A model generated the notes under the pieces. That model was given only the letters and a program-made list of their open reading frames with translations, made no database searches and had not been told where the DNA came from. A program made the position numbers and the translations under genes. DNA of 64,000 nt from Nostoc sp. LEGE 12450 (GTDB lineage: Bacteria; Cyanobacteriota; Cyanobacteriia; Cyanobacteriales; Nostocaceae). Shown here piece after piece: positions 60,342 through 64,000 of the stretch (position 1 is the first letter of the stretch; the number at the start of each line of letters is the position of its first letter). The stretch covers positions 26,088 through 90,087 of the forward strand of contig NZ_JADEXU010000009.1 in NCBI RefSeq assembly GCF_015206895.1, written 5' to 3'.

Positions 60342-61455
60342 TACTCGCAATTCCTTCGACTAATATAGGGCTTATATTTGATTATTGAAAAAATCCTCTA
60401 TAGCTCAAAGAGGTTTATTGGCTGTAGTAAGATTGCTTATTCCCTGTTGCCTTCCTGCACGAACAGAAATTAAAGACGCTCGATGAATTGCTACCGCTTC
60501 GCTATCGGATTGCTATAGGGTGATAACTAACGTTGTAGCTAATATAAAACTTGTGATTATCTGTCACAGGTTTAAATGTATTCTCTGTCAGTCGTTTTAA
60601 GATTAAGTTTGAGTTTTTATACCTAAAGTCATAATTTTAATTGAACAAATTAAATCTTTCAGAGTAAAAAGCTTCCAGCACTACCTATTTATTTGAAAAC
60701 TCTGAGATAGAAAAAAGCGATCGCTTCTAATGATGGAGCGATCGCATGAGGTTTATGAATTGAATTACGAGTAATTGTACACACAGTCAAAAAGCTTTTA
60801 AACTACCCAAGGTTGAGAGAACATATAGAACATATATCTCATCAGGGTGAAATTTATAATACTTCTTTCAAAGAAACCAACAATAAAAGAAATTGCTTCA
60901 TTTACTATGGTTCATAAAATAATTGTTACAACAATATGTATTCAAGGTAACAAAAAAGTATGTATTTTGTAAAAAGCAATACTGCCTTTACCTAAAAAAT
61001 TATCAATTTACACATACTATTAGGGTAAAATATTTAATATGAATAACAAAGCAAGCTTATAAATAAGCTAATTTTATTATTTTTAATATTAAAAATAATT
61101 GTTTTAATGATTTTGTGTACGAAACCGAACAGACAAACACAACTATATTTGCATAGGTTTATAAATAAAAAGTACGTTACATAAATTAACATTCACTTGA
61201 TTTTAAATTTTAGATTTTTATAAAAATATAGTGCTTAGGACTTAAGAAAAAGGTAACTTTATATTTATTTGGGTAGATGAAAAAATTAGATATAAAACGG
61301 TACATTGTTATTAATGCAACCAAGTATTTATTATACCCATTCGATATTGAAAAGCAGCAAAATATGTTGCAAGCTTTTGTATGAAAGTAAGCTTGGTGCT
61401 GCCTTACAAAGAAAAGGTATTAGCGTTTGGCTAGTCAGAATTAATAATTTAAATA
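60342..61455. other. 1.1-kb AT-rich intergenic region
   Basis: No supported gene. A hairpin made of two HIP1 octamers (60717-60745, GCGATCGC on both arms) lies in the first half. A 17-codon frame at 61381-61434 (MKVSLVLPYKEKVLAFG) has no ribosome site; it could be a leader or the start of a lost gene. Probably contains the promoter of the next gene. Confidence 0.5.
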
Positions 61456-63903
61456 ATGAGACGAACTATGACAAGTGAAAAATCTCAAGTCAAAAACAAT
61501 GGTGTCAGCAATGTTATTTCGCCGAAGCAGCGTAAAACAAAGCGATCGCAGTTAGCTGAAACGCAATCATCGAATCAGTCACGGTTGAATTTAACTTCGT
61601 CTAACAAAAAAGTTCAATCAACGGAAACCTTTAAAGACACACCTGATATAGTTTGCTTATCTCATTTGCGTTGGAATTTCGTCTATCAAAGACCACAACA
61701 TCTTCTTAGTCGCTGCGCCCAAGGAAAGCGAGTCTTCTTTATTGAGGAGCCAATTTTCTCTGAAGAACCGTTGGCAAGGTTAGATGTAAACCAAGATTCT
61801 AATGGAGTAGTTGTGGTCATGCCACACCTACCACAAGGTTTAAGTGAAGAGGCAATCAACGCAGATTTACAAGTACTAATTAATAATTTATTTGCAGAGC
61901 ATAATATCAACAAATACATTTGTTGGTATTACACACCAATGGCGATCGCTTTTACCCGCCACTTGCAACCCCAAGCCGTGGTATACGATTGCATGGATGA
62001 ATTGTCTGCATTCCAAGGAGCATCACCCACTTTAAAGAATTACGAAGCCGAACTATTCAGCCGTGCAGACTTAGTATTTACAGGCGGACAAAGCCTTTAC
62101 GAAAGTAAAGTGAACCAGCACCCCAATGTTTATGCCTTTCCCAGCAGTGTAGATGTCGCCCACTTTGGCCAGGCGAGAAATCTTCAAGAACCAGAAGATC
62201 AAGCTCATATTCCCCATCCTCGCCTTGGTTTCTTTGGCGTAATTGACGAACGGATGGATATTGAACTGCTTGCAGGTATTGCCGAAGCCCGTCCCGACTG
62301 GCATTTAGTAATTATTGGGCCAGTTGTCAAAATCGATCCAGCAAATCTGCCACAGCATGAAAATATCCATTATCTCGGTGGCAGAGATTATAAACAACTA
62401 CCTGCCTATTTGGCAGGCTGGGACTTAGCAATGTTGCCGTTTGCGCGTAACGAGTCAACACGTTTTATTAGCCCTACCAAAACTCCAGAATATCTTGCCG
62501 CAGGTAGACCTGTAGTATCTACCTCAATTCGAGATGTAGTGCGTCCTTATGGAGAGTCGAAGCTGGTACGAATTGCAGATACAGTTTCTGAGTTTGTTAC
62601 CGCCGCAGAACTTGCAATGCAAGAAGATACCCCAGCCTCAGAATGGTTGAGCCGAGTTGATGTCTTTTTAGAAAAGATTTCTTGGGATCGCACTTGGGCA
62701 TCAATGATGAAGTTGATTGACTCTGCGATCGCAGCCCGTGATGGTGAAGACAAAGCTAACTCCACAGGTGCAGCTGGTAAACAAGCACCAAATATCATTA
62801 CCAGAGATTTTGTCTTCGATTACTTGGTTGTCGGCGCTGGTTTTTCTGGTAGCGTCATTGCAGAACGTTTGGCAACTCAAGGTAAAAAAGTGCTGGTTGT
62901 AGACAAGCGCAACCACATAGGCGGCAATGCCTACGATCATTACAATGATGATGGCATTCTTGTACACAAATACGGCCCCCACATCTTTCACACCAACTCC
63001 CGCGAAGTCTTTGAATACCTCTCACGCTTTACTCAGTGGCGGTCTTACGAACATCGTGTCCTTGCCAGTGTAGACGGGCAACTTGTCCCGATTCCGATCA
63101 ACCTCGACACCATCAACAAGCTGTATGGCATGAATCTCAATTCATTTGAGGTGGAAGAGTTTTATAAATCCCTTGCTGAACCCGTAGAATACATCCGCAC
63201 TAGTGAAGATGTGGTGATCAGCAAAGTTGGTCGAGTACTGTATGAAAAGTTTTTCCGTAATTATACCCGTAAGCAATGGGGACTCGACCCATCGGAACTT
63301 GATAAATCAGTAATCGCCAGAATTCCCACACGGACTAATCGTGACGATCGCTATTTTACCGATAGTTACCAGGCAATGCCACTGCACGGCTTTACCCGGA
63401 TGTTCGAGAATATGCTTAATCACCCGAACATCAAGGTAATGCTCAACACTGATTATCAAGAAATTCAAAAAGCTATACCTTGCCGCGAGATGGTTTACTC
63501 CGGGCCGGTTGACGAATACTTTAATTATCGCTACGGCAAACTACCCTATCGCTCGCTTGATTTCAAGCATGAGACGCACAACACGACTGTGTTTCAAAAA
63601 GCGCCAGTAATAAATTATCCCAATGAACAGCTTTATACTCGTGTGACAGAGTTTAAATACTTAACTGGTCAAGAACACTCTAAAACTAGTATTGTTTATG
63701 AGTTTCCCAAAGCTGAGGGAGACCCTTATTATCCTGTACCGCGTTCTGAGAATCAGGAAATTTACAAGAAATACAAGGTGCTGGCAGATGAAACTCCAGG
63801 GATCTATTTTGTAGGGCGATTAGCGACCTACAAGTACTACAACATGGATCAATGTGTTGCTCAGGCTTTGTCTGTGTACAAACAAATTGCGGTTAAGGCT
63901 TAA
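61456..63903 (+). CDS. glf: Fusion of a glycosyltransferase and UDP-galactopyranose mutase
   Basis: 815 residues. Residues 1-55 are polar. Residues about 57-420 form a GT-B glycosyltransferase-like domain (CLSHLRWNFVYQRPQHLLSR, DLVFTGGQSLYE, RLGFFGVIDERMD, PTKTPEYLAAGRPVVST). Residues about 450-815 are a complete UDP-galactopyranose mutase: FAD loop VVGAGFSGSVIAERL near 457, RNHIGGNAYDH, YGPHIFHTN, RKQWGLDP, VYEFPKAEGDPYYPVPR. The mutase converts UDP-galactopyranose to UDP-galactofuranose. The transferase may use that donor or build the same glycan. ATG 61456 is used; ATG 61468 is also possible. The two halves are usually separate genes. Confidence 0.93.
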   Translation: MRRTMTSEKSQVKNNGVSNVISPKQRKTKRSQLAETQSSNQSRLNLTSSNKKVQSTETFKDTPDIVCLSHLRWNFVYQRPQHLLSRCAQGKRVFFIEEPIFSEEPLARLDVNQDSNGVVVVMPHLPQGLSEEAINADLQVLINNLFAEHNINKYICWYYTPMAIAFTRHLQPQAVVYDCMDELSAFQGASPTLKNYEAELFSRADLVFTGGQSLYESKVNQHPNVYAFPSSVDVAHFGQARNLQEPEDQAHIPHPRLGFFGVIDERMDIELLAGIAEARPDWHLVIIGPVVKIDPANLPQHENIHYLGGRDYKQLPAYLAGWDLAMLPFARNESTRFISPTKTPEYLAAGRPVVSTSIRDVVRPYGESKLVRIADTVSEFVTAAELAMQEDTPASEWLSRVDVFLEKISWDRTWASMMKLIDSAIAARDGEDKANSTGAAGKQAPNIITRDFVFDYLVVGAGFSGSVIAERLATQGKKVLVVDKRNHIGGNAYDHYNDDGILVHKYGPHIFHTNSREVFEYLSRFTQWRSYEHRVLASVDGQLVPIPINLDTINKLYGMNLNSFEVEEFYKSLAEPVEYIRTSEDVVISKVGRVLYEKFFRNYTRKQWGLDPSELDKSVIARIPTRTNRDDRYFTDSYQAMPLHGFTRMFENMLNHPNIKVMLNTDYQEIQKAIPCREMVYSGPVDEYFNYRYGKLPYRSLDFKHETHNTTVFQKAPVINYPNEQLYTRVTEFKYLTGQEHSKTSIVYEFPKAEGDPYYPVPRSENQEIYKKYKVLADETPGIYFVGRLATYKYYNMDQCVAQALSVYKQIAVKA

Positions 63904-64000
63904 ATAATTCGTAATTCACGCCGAATTACCCCCCTTAATCCCCCCTTATAAAAGCTACCGTGTATACACAAGTCCCCCTTTTATAAGGGGAGGGTTAGGG

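Overview
The window looks like chromosome of a heterocyst-forming cyanobacterium of the Nostoc type. It has a photosystem I psaB gene, an ndhK-like pseudogene, many HIP1 octamers (GCGATCGC), short heptamer repeats (TAATTCG) and several families of small palindromic elements usual in Nostoc. No rRNA, tRNA or CRISPR array was seen.

Positions 1-26.6 kb (minus strand) hold a four-gene hybrid PKS/NRPS operon that runs off the left edge. In order of transcription: a PKS (KS-AT-DH-cMT-KR-ACP); a three-module NRPS whose adenylation pockets read as Thr, Ser and Phe, with an FkbM-type methyltransferase inside the Ser domain; a second PKS without reductive domains (KS-AT-cMT-ACP); and an NRPS whose first module reads as Pro or methyl-Pro. 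The inferred product is an alpha-methyl enoyl ketide - Thr - (probably O-methyl) Ser - Phe - alpha-methyl beta-keto extension - Pro - and further residues. No loading module or thioesterase is in view.

Positions 26.6-35.3 kb (plus strand, divergent from the PKS) hold a microviridin-type RiPP locus. It has a 44-residue precursor missed by length-based ORF calling, two ATP-grasp ligases (mdnB, mdnC), a LamG-patatin lipase, a small glycine-rich hydrophobic protein, a structured intergenic leader with terminator-like hairpins, an ABC transporter and a small unknown protein. A truncated relative of the glycine-rich protein lies on the other side of the precursor, facing the PKS. The shared PKS/mdnA intergenic region carries an array of 9-bp repeats in two opposed orientations, a candidate common operator.

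Positions 35.3-41.2 kb are a decayed accessory stretch: an IS1-family transposase remnant, an ndhK copy broken by a UGA at a conserved Trp, an erythromycin-esterase-family protein, a pentapeptide-repeat protein, small disordered acidic proteins and several MITE-like elements. One of these has an intact 8-bp target duplication.

Positions 41.2-64 kb are mostly metabolism. They include galT with a GH2 glycosidase, a high-GC Tat-exported protein of unknown function flanked by repeats and gene remnants, two short-chain dehydrogenases, an orphan psaB, a degenerate M24 peptidase with galK and a cupin in one operon, a phytanoyl-CoA dioxygenase-like protein, a GH43 glycosidase, a DUF4383 membrane protein, and a large fusion of a glycosyltransferase with UDP-galactopyranose mutase. 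Galactose release, activation and conversion to galactofuranose recur across this half.
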